Made by a program: the position numbers and the translations under genes. From assembly GCA_963746275.1 (NCBI GenBank), contig CAVVAX010000036.1, positions 9,445 to 73,444 on the forward strand: a stretch of DNA of 64,000 nt. The letters run 5' to 3'. Under the pieces are notes generated by a model. It made no database searches. It saw nothing but the letters and a program-made list of their open reading frames with translations, and had not been told where the DNA came from. This DNA is from JAEULH01 sp963746275. Its GTDB lineage: Bacteria; Pseudomonadota; Alphaproteobacteria; Rhodospirillales; Defluviicoccaceae. Below, piece by piece: positions 47,468-57,119 of this stretch; positions within the stretch are counted from its first letter, which is position 1, and each line of letters starts with the position of its first letter.

Positions 47468-48172
47468 TCAGGAGAGCAGCCAGTCGCCGCCCGACGACTT
47501 GCCGATCATCGCCAAGAGCTCCCGCCGGGTCGCCGCATCGTCGCGAAAGGCCCCGAGCATCCGGCTCGTCGTCATCACCACGCCGGGCTTGTGCACGCCG
47601 CGGGTGGTCATGCACTGGTGCGCCGCCTCGATGATCACGGCCGTTCCCTTCGGCTCCAGGATCTCATTGATGTTGTTGGCGATCTGCGCCGTCATCTTCT
47701 CCTGGATCTGCAGCCGCTTGGCGTACGCCTCGACCAGCCTCGCGAGCTTGGAGATGCCAACGACGCGCCGATGCGGCAGGTAGGCGACGTGGGCGCGGCC
47801 GATGATCGGCGCCATGTGGTGCTCGCAGTGGGACTCGAAGCGGATGTCGCGCAAGAGCACGATCTCGTCGTAGCCGTCGGTTTCGGCAAAGGTGCGCCGG
47901 AGGATCTCGGCCGGGTCGGCGCCGTAGCCGGAAAAGAACTCGAGGTAGGAGTCGGCGACGCGGCGCGGGGTGTCGCGCAGGCCCTCGCGTGACGGGTCGT
48001 CGCCGGCCCAACGGATGAGGGTGCGAACCGCCGCCTCCGCCTCCTCGCGGCTGGGGCGGGCGGAGAAGCCGGGGGCCACGACCGCGTTCGCCGCCGCTGT
48101 GGCGTTGTCGCTGACCGCCTCCGCCCTTCTCGCGGAACCGATGCCGCCCGCTGCGCCCGCTGTCGTCGACAC
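47468..48172 (-). CDS. folE: GTP cyclohydrolase I
   Basis: A 234-residue zinc enzyme converting GTP to dihydroneopterin triphosphate, the first step of folate synthesis. Zinc and catalytic residues lie in FESHCEHHMAPIIG and the Cys of AAHQCMTTRGV. VGISKLARLVEAYAKRLQIQEKMT is the conserved central helix region. The first 45 residues are Ala-rich and not conserved. It follows apaG by 54 bases on the same strand. Confidence 0.96.
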   Translation of the reverse strand: MSTTAGAAGGIGSARRAEAVSDNATAAANAVVAPGFSARPSREEAEAAVRTLIRWAGDDPSREGLRDTPRRVADSYLEFFSGYGADPAEILRRTFAETDGYDEIVLLRDIRFESHCEHHMAPIIGRAHVAYLPHRRVVGISKLARLVEAYAKRLQIQEKMTAQIANNINEILEPKGTAVIIEAAHQCMTTRGVHKPGVVMTTSRMLGAFRDDAATRRELLAMIGKSSGGDWLLS

Positions 48173-48226
48173 GGCGTTCTCCTTCGTTCGTTCAGGATCG
48201 AGTCTTGGCCCGCTGGTGCATATGGA

Positions 48227-48649
48227 TCAGTGCACGGCCTGGGTCGAGTGGGGGCTATCGAGCGAGAAGGGGGGGATACGCGCGTCGAACTGCTCGCCGT
48301 CCTGCGTCACCATCTGGTAGGTGCCGACCATGATCCCGGATGGCGTGGCCAGCGGCGTCCCGCTAGCATACTCGAAGGACTCGCCGGGCTTCAGCATCGG
48401 CTGCTTGCCGACGACGCCCTCGCCACGGACCTCCTGGACCTTCCCCGCCGAGTCGGTGATCAGCCAGTGGCGGGTGACGAGCTGGACGGTCTCCAAGCCC
48501 TGGTTCTCGATCTTGACGTGATACGCCCAGACGAAATGACGGGCCTCGGGCACGCTCTGGTCCTCGAGGTAGAACGGCTGAACGGTGATGGTGATGCCGC
48601 GGGTCGTCTCCGAGTACGAGCCTCCGGGAATGTCTTCGGGCGCGGTCAA
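48227..48649 (-). CDS. apaG: ApaG domain protein
   Basis: A 140-residue protein with an Fn3-like ApaG domain. GITITVQPFYLEDQS, FVWAYHVKIENQG, LVTRHWLITDSAGK, EVRGEGVVGKQPMLKPGESFEY and GIMVGTYQMV are all diagnostic (each quoted separately). ApaG is linked to divalent-cation resistance in enterobacteria, and its biochemical role is unsettled. The length is slightly above the usual 125 residues. Confidence 0.95.
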   Translation of the reverse strand: MTAPEDIPGGSYSETTRGITITVQPFYLEDQSVPEARHFVWAYHVKIENQGLETVQLVTRHWLITDSAGKVQEVRGEGVVGKQPMLKPGESFEYASGTPLATPSGIMVGTYQMVTQDGEQFDARIPPFSLDSPHSTQAVH

Positions 48650-48762
48650 GGCTGTTCCCCATGAAATCGGCGGCGGCAGCCGAGGCGCGGCCGGCCGCCT
48701 GAGCCCCTACATTACGGGCCACCCACGTTTTGTCCAGGGCGGGTGCGGCCGATTGGGGCTGG

Positions 48763-49720
48763 TCACGAGGCGGAGCAGGACGCGCCACCGAGGACGCAGA
48801 ACTGCGCGCAGAAGGGGTGGTTGAGCTTGACCGGGCGCATGGCGTCTGTGAGGCGGGTCCCGAGCTCGAAGGCCGGATCGTACGGCAGCAGCGTGCAGGG
48901 GACCACTGCCGGGGCCGCGGCGCCCTTGCGCTTAAGGATCATCCGCGAGCTGGCGCACATCATCGTCGACGGCTCGACGCCAAGGATGTCCCAGCAGCGG
49001 GTGGTGATCTCGGGCACGTCGACGTGGCCGTCCATCTCGGGAAAGAGGACGAGCCGGGCCGGATCGAAGGCGTCGATGAGAAGGCCCTCGGCCGCGAACA
49101 GCCTGGCGAAGCCCTCTCGCAGCTCGTCCTCCCGTTCCGGCCACAGCGCCCGCCCGGCAACAGCAAGGGAGAAACCACTCGCGGCGAGCCAGCGCAGCCC
49201 CGCCATGGCCGGACCCCAGGTACCGGGGCCGCGGACCCGCTCGTGGCCTTCGCGCTCGTAGTGATCGAGCGAAACGCGGAAGGTCAGAGCCGTAGCGTGG
49301 TCGCTGAGCGCGAGCAGCTTGTCGCGGTAGCGCTGCATCGGCTTCATCGCGTTGGTGAGCACGAGCACACGGTAGCCACGGGCCAGCGCCTCGGCCAGCA
49401 TCTCCGGCAGCTCGCGGTTCAGGAACGGCTCGCCGCCGGTGAAGCCGATCTCCTCGACCGGCCAGCCGGCGCTTGCGGCCTCGTCCAGGTACCGGCGCAC
49501 CTCATCAGCGGCGAGATAGGCCAGCCGGTCGTTGCTGGGGCTCGAACTCGATGTAGCAGTTCTCGCAGGCGATGTTGCAGAGGCTGCCGGTGTTGAACCA
49601 GAGCGTCCGGAGCCCCGCCATCGCCACGCTCGCGCGCGGCTCGCCCCTGGCGGTGATGTCCGGATTGCGGAACTTGGCCGGGTCCAGCCCCGGGCGGGCG
49701 CTGAGATTGGTATCGGGCAT
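48763..49720 (-). CDS. Radical SAM protein with extra C-terminal cysteines (one-base frameshift in this sequence)
   Basis: About 318 residues when two frames are joined. The canonical cluster motif CNIACENC is in the first frame, followed in the second by EIGFTGGEPFLNRELPEML, which supplies the SAM-binding GGE. One extra T near 49545 separates them; removing it gives CYIESSPSNDRLAYL. The C-terminal third has further cysteines (TRCWDIL, MMCASSRM, VVPCTLLP, FCAQFCVLGGASC) that could hold an auxiliary iron-sulfur cluster, as in SPASM or twitch proteins. No precursor peptide was seen nearby. The reaction is unknown. The ATG at 49720 is chosen because the upstream part of the frame is not protein-like. 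Confidence 0.83.
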
Positions 49721-49900
49721 GGGCTCTATTTCCGCCTCTCGCCTGCCGTGCCTACGAGCCGTCCGCCCGTTTATGTGCCACGTGGCGTTGCCCCCCGGTA
49801 TGTCCAGGGCGAAGCAGATCACGACGGCGTGACGCGACTACAGGCTTGCTCTGACCCGGCAGCCGCCAGCCGTTCCGCCTAGTCCCGCGAGCCCGCCTGC

Positions 49901-49929
49901 TTGTCACGCTGCCGGCGGGCTTATACACT
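49901..49929 (+). promoter_or_regulatory. Predicted sigma-70 promoter for tRNA-Gly
   Basis: TTGTCA (49901-49906) and TACACT (49924-49929) are separated by 17 bases and end 27 bases before the first base of the tRNA. Position, spacing and sequence all fit a vegetative promoter. Confidence 0.6.
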
Positions 49930-49956
49930 CTCAGCCGCGGTTTCCACAGGGCTCAC

Positions 49957-50030
49957 GCGGGCGTGGTTCAATGGCAGAACGAAAGCTTCCCAAGCTTTAG
50001 ACGAGGGTTCGATTCCCTTCGCCCGCTCCA
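49957..50030 (+). tRNA. tRNA-Gly (anticodon CCC)
   Basis: A 74-base cloverleaf with encoded CCA. The acceptor stem GCGGGCG pairs with CGCCCGC, followed by T and CCA. The anticodon stem AAAGC/GCTTT encloses the loop TTCCCAA, giving anticodon CCC, which reads GGG. The T arm is GAGGGTTCGATTCCCTT with the usual GTTCGATTC loop. No integrase or attachment-like duplication was noticed next to it. Confidence 0.93.
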
Positions 50031-50114
50031 CTTCAAGCAGCAGCCGAGCGCGGCCGCTGCCCTTGCCGTGCTCCTGACCGATGTGGCAAGCCTCGAGCGC
50101 GGTTCTCGCGCACG

Positions 50115-50885
50115 TCACACCGTTTGGCCGCCGTCGATGACCAAGGCGTGCCCTATGACGAAGGCGGCGGGGTCTGTGCAGAGCCAGAGGACGGCGGCAG
50201 CGATCTCCTCTGGCTTCCCCATGCGTCCAACCGGCTCCTGCGCGACGACCCTTTCGCGCCCAGCGTCGGTGCCGCCGGTGAACCGATCCATCATCGGGGT
50301 GTCGATGATCCCGGGGCAGACAGCGTTCACGCGAATGTTCGAGGCCGCGTAGTCGAGAGCCGCAGCCTTGGTGAGGCCGATGACGCCATGCTTTGCCGCG
50401 CAGTAAGCGCCTTGCCCGGCGAACCCCTTGACGCCGGCGCCCGAAGACGTGTTGACGATGGAACCCCCGCCTTGTTCCAACATCAGCGGGATCTGGTACT
50501 TCATGCACAGGAAGACACCGCGAAGGTTCACGCCGACGATACGGTCCCATTCGTCCTCGGTGAGGTCCGCCGCCGGCATGATCGGCTGTTCGACGCCGGC
50601 GTTGTTGAAGGCGAAATCCAGGCGCCCGAACGCTTCGATCGTCTTGGTCAGCGCTGCTTTGACATCATCGGCGTTGGTCACGTCGCAGCGCATCGCGAGC
50701 GCTCGTCCGCCGGCCTCTTCGATCGAGGCGACCGTCTCCTCGAGGTCCTGTTGCGAAAGCCCTGTAACGACCACGTTCGCACCTTCACGCGCGAAGGCCA
50801 GCGCGGCGGCCCGGCCGATGCCGGTTCCGGCTCCGGTCACGAACGCGACCTTGCCGGCAAAGGGCTTATCGGTGTTCTCTGTCAT
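50115..50885 (-). CDS. SDR-family oxidoreductase
   Basis: A 256-residue classical SDR. The cofactor motif is FVTGAGTGIGRAAALAFA, followed by FNNAGVE, the catalytic SSGAGVKGFAGQGAYCAAKHG and the end GHALVIDGGQTV. The ATG at 50885 is preceded by AGAAGGTG; an ATG three codons further upstream is also in frame. The substrate cannot be named. It stands alone between the tRNA gene and a repeat plus a dehydrogenase remnant. Confidence 0.9.
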   Translation of the reverse strand: MTENTDKPFAGKVAFVTGAGTGIGRAAALAFAREGANVVVTGLSQQDLEETVASIEEAGGRALAMRCDVTNADDVKAALTKTIEAFGRLDFAFNNAGVEQPIMPAADLTEDEWDRIVGVNLRGVFLCMKYQIPLMLEQGGGSIVNTSSGAGVKGFAGQGAYCAAKHGVIGLTKAAALDYAASNIRVNAVCPGIIDTPMMDRFTGGTDAGRERVVAQEPVGRMGKPEEIAAAVLWLCTDPAAFVIGHALVIDGGQTV

Positions 50886-50941
50886 GACGTTCACCTTCTA
50901 AAGTGAGTTGCGGTGAGGTGGATGCGGCAAATCCAAGTGAT

Positions 50942-51026
50942 GTCATCGCGAGCCGCGCAAGCGGCGTGGCGATCCAGAAGAGAAACGCCTGGATTGCCGT
51001 GTCGGCTTCGCCTCCTCGCAATGACG
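50942..51026. repeat. Dispersed palindromic repeat, family B copy 1
   Basis: An approximately 85-base element. It starts GTCATCGCGAGCCGCGCAAG, has arms GGCGATCCAG and CTGGATTGCC, and ends with CTCCTCGCAATGAC. The outer ends are imperfect complements, so the whole can fold into a long hairpin. A second copy lies at 59572-59662. Elements of this type are common in alphaproteobacterial intergenic DNA. Confidence 0.8.
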
Positions 51027-51085
51027 GCCTCTGTTTTGGGATAACCCGACCACCTTAAGTAACCCTCGGTTTGTTCGGAGCGCCA

Positions 51086-51250
51086 TCAGGCCTGAAGCGT
51101 GCTCATGTCGATGACGAAGCGGTAGCGGATGTCCTTCGCAACAACCCGATCCCATGCTTCGTTGACCCTGCTGATCGGGATGATCTCGACCTCCGGCGCG
51201 ATGTTGTTGGCCGCGCAGTCGGAAACGATGGTCACGAGGTGGCCGCAGTG
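51086..51250 (-). pseudogene. C-terminal remnant of a zinc-type alcohol dehydrogenase
   Basis: About 50 residues ending VNEAWDRVVAKDIRYRFVID plus MSTLQA. They match the end of YahK/cinnamyl-alcohol-dehydrogenase-type enzymes, where a cysteine-containing helix, an EIIPI strand, VNEA and YRFVIDM occur in this order. No Rossmann domain, zinc ligands or start codon exist upstream in any frame before the DAHP synthase gene. The rest of the gene has been deleted. A family B repeat lies just downstream. Confidence 0.6.
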
Positions 51251-51363
51251 CATCGTGGTGTCGGGCGCGCTATTCTTTCGGCGTAGGTGGAGCGGCGCCA
51301 GCGCCGCGCGGCGTTGAAAAAGCCTCGCAGCGGGCGTATAGCCTCCCTTTACCGGCGAAAACC

Positions 51364-52770
51364 ATGCGAGACCCAATGGCAAGCTCTTGGAGCCCGTCAA
51401 GCTGGCGGGATCGGCCTATCGTTCAGGTGCCCGAGTATCCGGACGCCGACGCAATCGCGTCCGTCGAGCGCGAACTGCGCCGCTATCCGCCGCTGGTCTT
51501 TGCCGGCGAGGCGCGCCGGCTGCAGCGGGCGCTGGCCGACGTCTGCGAGGGCGAGAAATTCCTGCTCCAGGGCGGCGACTGCGCCGAGAGCTTCGCCGAG
51601 TTCCACCCCAACAACATCCGCGACACCTTCCGGGTGATGCTGCAGATGGCGGTGGTGCTGACATACGGCGCCGCCGTGCCGGTCATCAAGGTCGGCCGGG
51701 TGGCTGGGCAGTTCGCCAAGCCGCGCAGCGCCGACCTCGAAACTATGGACGGGGTGACCCTGCCCAGCTACCGCGGCGACATGATCAACGGCATGGAGTT
51801 CACGCCCGAGGCGCGGATCCCCGATCCGCAGCGCCTGGTCCATGCCTACAACCAGTCGGCGGCGACCCTCAACCTGCTGCGCGCCTTCTCCCAAGGCGGC
51901 TACGCCGACCTGCACCAGGTCCACCTGTGGACGCTGGGCTTCGTCGCCAACAGCCCGCAAGCGGACCGCTACCGCGACTTGGCCGAGCGGCTGAACGAGA
52001 CCTTGAAGTTCATGGCCGCCTGCGGCCTCACCTCCGAGACGACGCCGCAGATCCGCGAGACCGACTTCTTCACCTCCCACGAGGCGTTGATGCTCCTCTA
52101 CGAGGAGGCGATGACCCGCGTCGATTCCACCACCGGCGACTGGTACGACACCTCGGCGCATTTCCTCTGGATCGGCGAGCGCACCCGCCAACTCGATGGC
52201 GCCCACGTCGAGTTCCTCCGCGGCGTCCGCAACCCGCTGGCGGTAAAGCTGGGCCCGGGCGTCGGCGCCGATGAGCTGATCCGCCTCACCGACGTGCTCA
52301 ATCCGGTCAACGAGCCGGGCCGGCTGACGCTGATCGTCCGGATGGGCGCGGAGAAGATCAAGAGCGTGCTCCCCGGGCTGATCCGGGCGGTGGAGCGCGA
52401 GGGGCGCAAGGTCGCCTGGGTGTCGGACCCGATGCACGCCAACACCGTGCAGAGCGCCAGCGGCTTCAAGACCCGGCATTTCAGCCGGATCCTGGAGGAG
52501 GTGCGCACCTTCTTCGAGATCCACCGCGCCGAGGGGACATACGCCGGCGGGGTGCATTTCGAGATGACCGGCCAGGACGTCACCGAGTGCGTCGGCGGAG
52601 CGCAGGCGATTACCGAGGCCAACCTCGGCGTGCGCTACAACACCCACTGTGACCCGCGCCTGAACGCCAGCCAAGCGCTCGAGCTGGCGTTCCTGCTCGC
52701 CGAGATGCTCAAGGAGGGCCGTGATCGTGACCGCGTCAAGGACCGCGGGCGCGCCGTTGCCGCGTCCTGA
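51364..52770 (+). CDS. Class II 3-deoxy-7-phosphoheptulonate synthase
   Basis: A 468-residue plant-type DAHP synthase that joins PEP and erythrose 4-phosphate at the start of the shikimate pathway. Class II motifs are FLLQGGDCAESFAEF, VIKVGRVAGQFAKPRS, SAHFLWIGERTRQLDGAHVEF, NPLAVKLGPG, WVSDPMHANT and NYNTHCDPRLNASQALE-like RYNTHCDPRLNASQ. The ATG is preceded by little ribosome-site signal; an ATG four codons later (51376) is possible. The 3' end overlaps the next gene by 50 bases. Confidence 0.95.
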   Translation: MRDPMASSWSPSSWRDRPIVQVPEYPDADAIASVERELRRYPPLVFAGEARRLQRALADVCEGEKFLLQGGDCAESFAEFHPNNIRDTFRVMLQMAVVLTYGAAVPVIKVGRVAGQFAKPRSADLETMDGVTLPSYRGDMINGMEFTPEARIPDPQRLVHAYNQSAATLNLLRAFSQGGYADLHQVHLWTLGFVANSPQADRYRDLAERLNETLKFMAACGLTSETTPQIRETDFFTSHEALMLLYEEAMTRVDSTTGDWYDTSAHFLWIGERTRQLDGAHVEFLRGVRNPLAVKLGPGVGADELIRLTDVLNPVNEPGRLTLIVRMGAEKIKSVLPGLIRAVEREGRKVAWVSDPMHANTVQSASGFKTRHFSRILEEVRTFFEIHRAEGTYAGGVHFEMTGQDVTECVGGAQAITEANLGVRYNTHCDPRLNASQALELAFLLAEMLKEGRDRDRVKDRGRAVAAS

Positions 52771-53956
52771 CGCGGGCGCGCTGGGCGAGGCGGAGCTAGC
52801 TCCGACGAGGCCGCTGCAGCCTTCGGCGGACGAGGTCGAGCGCTGGACCGACCGCTACTTCGTCAGGACCAAGGAGACGATCGGCAGGTTTGGCGACAAG
52901 ACCGTCACCTACGCCGTCTTCATGCGCCGACCCGTCATCTTCACCCCGCGGCTGATGATCCGCTGGCTGGAGTCGGTGGCGGCGGAACGCAACGTCGCCT
53001 TCCGCATTCAGCCGAACTACCGCGAGGGCGACTGGGTCGGCGCCGGGGAGCCGCTGCTCTACATCACCGGCTCGATCTACCACCTGGTCGACCTGGAGAC
53101 GCTCTATCTGCAGAAGCTCGGCGCCGCCTGCGTCGCCGCCTACAACGCCTACACCATGTGCTCCGACCTCCCCAAAGTCGCCTTTCTGGCGATGGACGCG
53201 CGCCACTGCGCCGGCATCGAGATGGCCGAGATGATGGCCTACGCCGCTGCCGTGGGCTCCGAGGCGGCGCGCCGGGAATGCGGCGCCAAGGGGTTCATCG
53301 GCAACGCCAACGACGCCACCGCCCACTACTTCGGCCGTGAGCGCGGCATGGGCACGATGCCGCACGCGCTGATCGGCTATGCCGGCTCGACCGTCCGCGC
53401 CGTGGAGATGTTCGTCGAGACCTTTCCCGACGACGACGTTATTGCGCTGGTCGACTACTTCGGCCGCGAGGTGACCGATACGCTCGCCGTCTGCCGGCGC
53501 TTCCCCGAGCTTGCCGCCGCCGGGCGCCTCGGCGTCCGCCTCGACACCCATGGCGGCCGGTTCGTCGAGGGCCTCGATCCGCAGCAGTCCTATGCCGTGC
53601 TCGAACGCCACGCCCCGATCGCGGTGCGCCGCTACCGCAACGACACCGAGCTGCGCTACCTCACCGGCACCGGCGTCTCGGCGGCCGCGATCTTTCACAT
53701 GCGCGAGAAGCTCGACGCCGCCGGCTTCCCCAAGGTGCGCATCGTCGCCTCGTCCGGCTTCAACGTCGACAAGTGCCGGGTGATGGCCGACGTCGGCGCG
53801 CCGCTGGACGCGGTCGGCACCGGCTCGTTCCTGCCCGATAGCTGGCGCGAGACCTACGCCACCGCCGACATCGTCGAGTACGACGGCGTCGCCTCGGTCA
53901 AGGTCGGCCGCGAGTTCCTGCTGCAACGCCGCTCGCCGCTGCGGGCGGGGGAGTGA
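52721..53956 (+). CDS. Nicotinate phosphoribosyltransferase family protein
   Basis: A 411-residue enzyme that joins nicotinate to PRPP-derived ribose phosphate in NAD salvage. Family features are DRYFVRTKETI, RNVAFRIQPNYREGDWVGAGEPLLYITG, LDTHGGRFVEG, KVRIVASSGFNVDKCRVM and VGTGSFLP. The GTG start at 52721 lies 3 bases after a perfect AAGGAGG inside the end of the DAHP synthase gene, which decides the start and shows coupling by overlap. With NadE downstream it forms an NAD supply group. The Arg-rich first 30 residues are not conserved. Confidence 0.88.
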   Translation: MIVTASRTAGAPLPRPDAGALGEAELAPTRPLQPSADEVERWTDRYFVRTKETIGRFGDKTVTYAVFMRRPVIFTPRLMIRWLESVAAERNVAFRIQPNYREGDWVGAGEPLLYITGSIYHLVDLETLYLQKLGAACVAAYNAYTMCSDLPKVAFLAMDARHCAGIEMAEMMAYAAAVGSEAARRECGAKGFIGNANDATAHYFGRERGMGTMPHALIGYAGSTVRAVEMFVETFPDDDVIALVDYFGREVTDTLAVCRRFPELAAAGRLGVRLDTHGGRFVEGLDPQQSYAVLERHAPIAVRRYRNDTELRYLTGTGVSAAAIFHMREKLDAAGFPKVRIVASSGFNVDKCRVMADVGAPLDAVGTGSFLPDSWRETYATADIVEYDGVASVKVGREFLLQRRSPLRAGE

Positions 53957-54032
53957 CCGCCCGCCCGCCGGGGCGCGCGCGAGCGGCATCAGAAAGCAAG
54001 CGCGCCGTCCGTCCCTTCGCTACAGTACGCGC

Positions 54033-55690
54033 ATGACCAGCCCGCTCTCCCTTGCCGTGGCGCAGGTGAACCCCACCGTCGGCGACGTCGACGGCAATGC
54101 CGAACTCGTCCGTGCCGCCCGCGCCGACGCCCATGGCGCCGATCTCCTCGTCACCGGCGAGCTCTCGCTCTCCGGCTATCCGCCGGAGGATCTGGTGCTG
54201 AAGCGGGCATTCCAGGACCGCATCGAGCGGACCGTCGATGCGCTTGCGAAAGACACGGCGGCGGGTGGGCCGGCGCTCCTGGTCGGCGCGCCATGGCGGC
54301 TGCACGGGGCGCTGTACAACGCCGCGCTGCTGCTGGCCGAGGGGCGGGTCGCCGAGGTGCGCTGCAAGCACGAGCTGCCCAACTACGGCGTCTTCGACGA
54401 GAAGCGGGTGTTCGCCGCGGGCCCGTTGCCGACGCCGATGCGCTTTCGCGGCACCGACCTCGGGGTCATGGTCTGCGAGGACATGTGGACCGCGCCGGTG
54501 ACCCGGCACCTGGCGCAGCAGGGCGCCGAGATCCTCGTCGTCCTCAACGGCTCGCCGTTCGAGACGGACAAGAACGACACCCGCTTCGAGCTGGCCTCGC
54601 GGCGTGTCGCCGACACCGGCCGGCCGCTGCTCTACGTCAACCTGGTCGGCGGCCAGGACGAGCTGGTGTTCGACGGCGCCTCCTTCGCCATCGAGCCGAG
54701 CCGCGGGCTCGCCTTCCGGGCGCCGTCCTGGCGGCGCGGGGGTGTGCAGGACGCGGTGGCTCAAGGAGCAAGGCGGTTGGCGCTGCGAAGGCCCCGTCGA
54801 AGCGCAGGCCGGCGGCGTCGAGGCTATCTATCTGGCGATGCTGCTGGGCTTGCGCGACTACGTCGGCAAGAACGGCTTTCCCGGCGTCGTCATCGGCATG
54901 TCTGGCGGCATCGACAGCGCGCTGACCGCCGCCGTCGCGGTCGACGCCTTGGGCGCCGAGCGGGTCCGCCTGGTGATGATGCCCTCGCCCTACACCTCCC
55001 AGCACAGCCTGGAGGACGCGGCCGAGGCCGCGGGTCTGCTTGGCGCGCGGATCGACGAGGTCGGCATCGCGCCCGGCGATGGGCGCGTTCGGGCAGATGC
55101 TGGCCGAGATCTTCGCCGGTCTCCCCGCCGACATTACCGAGGAGAACATCCAGGCGCGGAGCCGCGGCGGTGGTGCTGATGGCGATCAGCAACAAGCTCG
55201 GCCACATGGTGCTGACCACCGGCAACAAGTCGGAGATGTCGGTCGGCTACGCCACGCTCTACGGCGACATGTGCGGCGGCTACTCGGTGCTGAAGGACGT
55301 TTACAAGACCACGGTCTACGCCCTGTCGGACTGGCGCAACCGCAACCGGCCGGCGGAGGCGCTGGGGCCGGCAGGGACGTGGTGATCCCGGAGCGGATCA
55401 TCAGCAAGGCGCCGAGCGCCGAGCTGAAGCCGGACCAGACCGACCAGGACTCGCTGCCGCCCTACGACGAGCTCGACGCCATCCTCATCGGCCTGATCGA
55501 GGGCGAGGCCTCCGCCGAGGAGCTGGTCGCGCTCGGCCACGACGAGGCCACCGTCCGCCGGGTCTGGCGCATGGTCGACCGGGCCGAGTACAAGCGCAGG
55601 CAGGCCCCGCCCGGCGTCAAGATCACCCGCCGCGCCTTCGGCCGCGACCGCCGCTATCCCATCACGAACGGCTTCACCCGCTTCATATGA
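54033..55690 (+). CDS. nadE: Glutamine-dependent NAD+ synthase (about four one-base indels in this sequence)
   Basis: Joined frames give a two-domain enzyme of about 550 residues that amidates deamido-NAD. The N-terminal nitrilase-type glutaminase shows Glu in VTGELSLSGYP, Lys in CKHELPNYGVFDE and the nucleophile Cys in VMVCEDMWTAP. The synthetase domain has the ATP pyrophosphatase loop IGMSGGIDSALTA, then NKLGHMVLTTGNKSEMSVGY and VIPERIISKAPSAELKPDQTDQDSLPPY-type ends (quoted here in parts: IISKAPSAELKP, DQDSLPPYDELD). Frames change near 54745, 55080, 55163 and 55370. The last is best repaired by adding a G to a GGG run. The stop overlaps gltX by 4 bases. Confidence 0.88.
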
Positions 55691-57027
55691 GCGTCCTCGT
55701 CCGGTTCGCGCCCAGCCCGACGGGCCTGCTCCACGTCGGCAATGCCCGGATGGCGCTGGTCAACTGGCTGTTCGCCGAGCGGCACGACGGCTCGATGATC
55801 CTGCGCCTCGACGATACCGACCAGGAACGCTCGCAAGCCCAGTTCGCCGAGGCGATCGAGCGGGACCTGGAGTGGCTGGGGCTCGGCTGGGCGCAGCGCA
55901 TCTGCCAATCCGATCGGCTCGCCCTCTACCAGCGGTCCTTCGCCACGCTGAGGGCCGACGGGCGGATCTATCCCTGCTACGAGACCCCGGAGGAGCTGGA
56001 GTACAAGCGCCGGCGCCAGCGCGCCCGCGGCCTGCCGCCGATCTACGACCGCGCCGCGCTGACGCTGAGCGACGCCGAGCGCCGGGCGCTGGAGGCCAAG
56101 GGGCGAAAGCCGCACTGGCGCTTCCTGCTCCTGCACGACGACGTCGCCTGGGACGACCTGGTCCGCGGGCTGGTGCAGTTCCACGGCGATCACCTGAGCG
56201 ACCCGGTGCTGGTGCGCGCCGACGGCACCTTCCTCTATATGCTGCCCTCGACCGTCGACGACATCGAGCTCAAGATCACCCACGTCATCCGCGGCGAGGA
56301 CCACGTCGCCAACACCGCCATCCAGATCCAGCTGTTCCAGGCTCTAGGCGCCGAGCCGCCGGTCTTCGCCCACCTGCCGCTGCTGGCCGACATCAGCGGC
56401 AAGGGGCTGTCGAAGCGGCTGGGCTCGCTTTCCGTCGCCTCGCTCCGCGAGGCCGGCATCGAGCCGATGGCGCTGAACGCCTATCTGGCGACGCTGGGCA
56501 CCGGCGACGCCCCCGCGCCCGGCGCGAGCCTGAAGGCATTGGCGGAGGACTTCGAGCTGCCCCGCTACGGCCGGGGGACGCCAAAGTTCGACCTGGACCA
56601 GCTCCACCGCTTCAACGAGCGCATCGTCCAGCACATGCCGTACGCGGCGGTCGCCGGGCGGCTCGGCTGCATGGGCCTGGCGCGCGCCGACGCCGGCTTC
56701 TGGGAGGCGATCCGGCCGAACATCCGCAAGCTCAGCGACGCCAGGGAGTGGCACCGGGTCTGCTTCGAGGCGATCGAGCCGGTGGTGGCGGAACGGGAGT
56801 TCGCCGCCGAGGCCGCCGCCCTGCTGCCGCCGGAGCCCTGGGACGAGCGCACCTGGGACTGCTGGACGCGGAAGCTGAAGGAGGAGACCGGCCGCGGCGG
56901 CCGCGCCCTGTTCAAGCCGCTGCGCCTGGCTTTGACCGGCGCCGAGCACGGCCCGGAGCTGAAGGCGCTGCTGCCGCTCATCGGCCGGCAGACCGCCGAA
57001 CGCCGGCTGCGCGGCGAGGTCGCGTGA
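55687..57027 (+). CDS. gltX: Glutamyl-tRNA synthetase family protein
   Basis: A 446-residue class I synthetase. The HIGH-type motif is PSPTGLLHVGNARMALVNW and the KMSKS-type loop is DISGKGLSKRLGSLSV. FLYMLPSTVDDIELKITHVIRGEDHVANT is the conserved core (quoted in part: HVIRGEDHVANTAIQ). The length fits the shorter alphaproteobacterial GltX2 type. Many members of this class carry two gltX genes, so it may charge tRNA-Glu or tRNA-Gln. The ATG overlaps the nadE stop by 4 bases. Confidence 0.92.
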   Translation: MSVLVRFAPSPTGLLHVGNARMALVNWLFAERHDGSMILRLDDTDQERSQAQFAEAIERDLEWLGLGWAQRICQSDRLALYQRSFATLRADGRIYPCYETPEELEYKRRRQRARGLPPIYDRAALTLSDAERRALEAKGRKPHWRFLLLHDDVAWDDLVRGLVQFHGDHLSDPVLVRADGTFLYMLPSTVDDIELKITHVIRGEDHVANTAIQIQLFQALGAEPPVFAHLPLLADISGKGLSKRLGSLSVASLREAGIEPMALNAYLATLGTGDAPAPGASLKALAEDFELPRYGRGTPKFDLDQLHRFNERIVQHMPYAAVAGRLGCMGLARADAGFWEAIRPNIRKLSDAREWHRVCFEAIEPVVAEREFAAEAAALLPPEPWDERTWDCWTRKLKEETGRGGRALFKPLRLALTGAEHGPELKALLPLIGRQTAERRLRGEVA

Positions 57028-57119
57028 GCTTCACCGGCGCTTGAACCCGGGCAAGAGCGGGTCGATCCGGATACACTTCGGCGGATCCGGACCGGTATCT
57101 GGTTCACGGGCGGCTTTGC

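Noticed and set aside
49957..50115. An integration site at the tRNA-Gly gene
   Set aside because: No integrase gene and no repeat of the tRNA 3' end were seen downstream.
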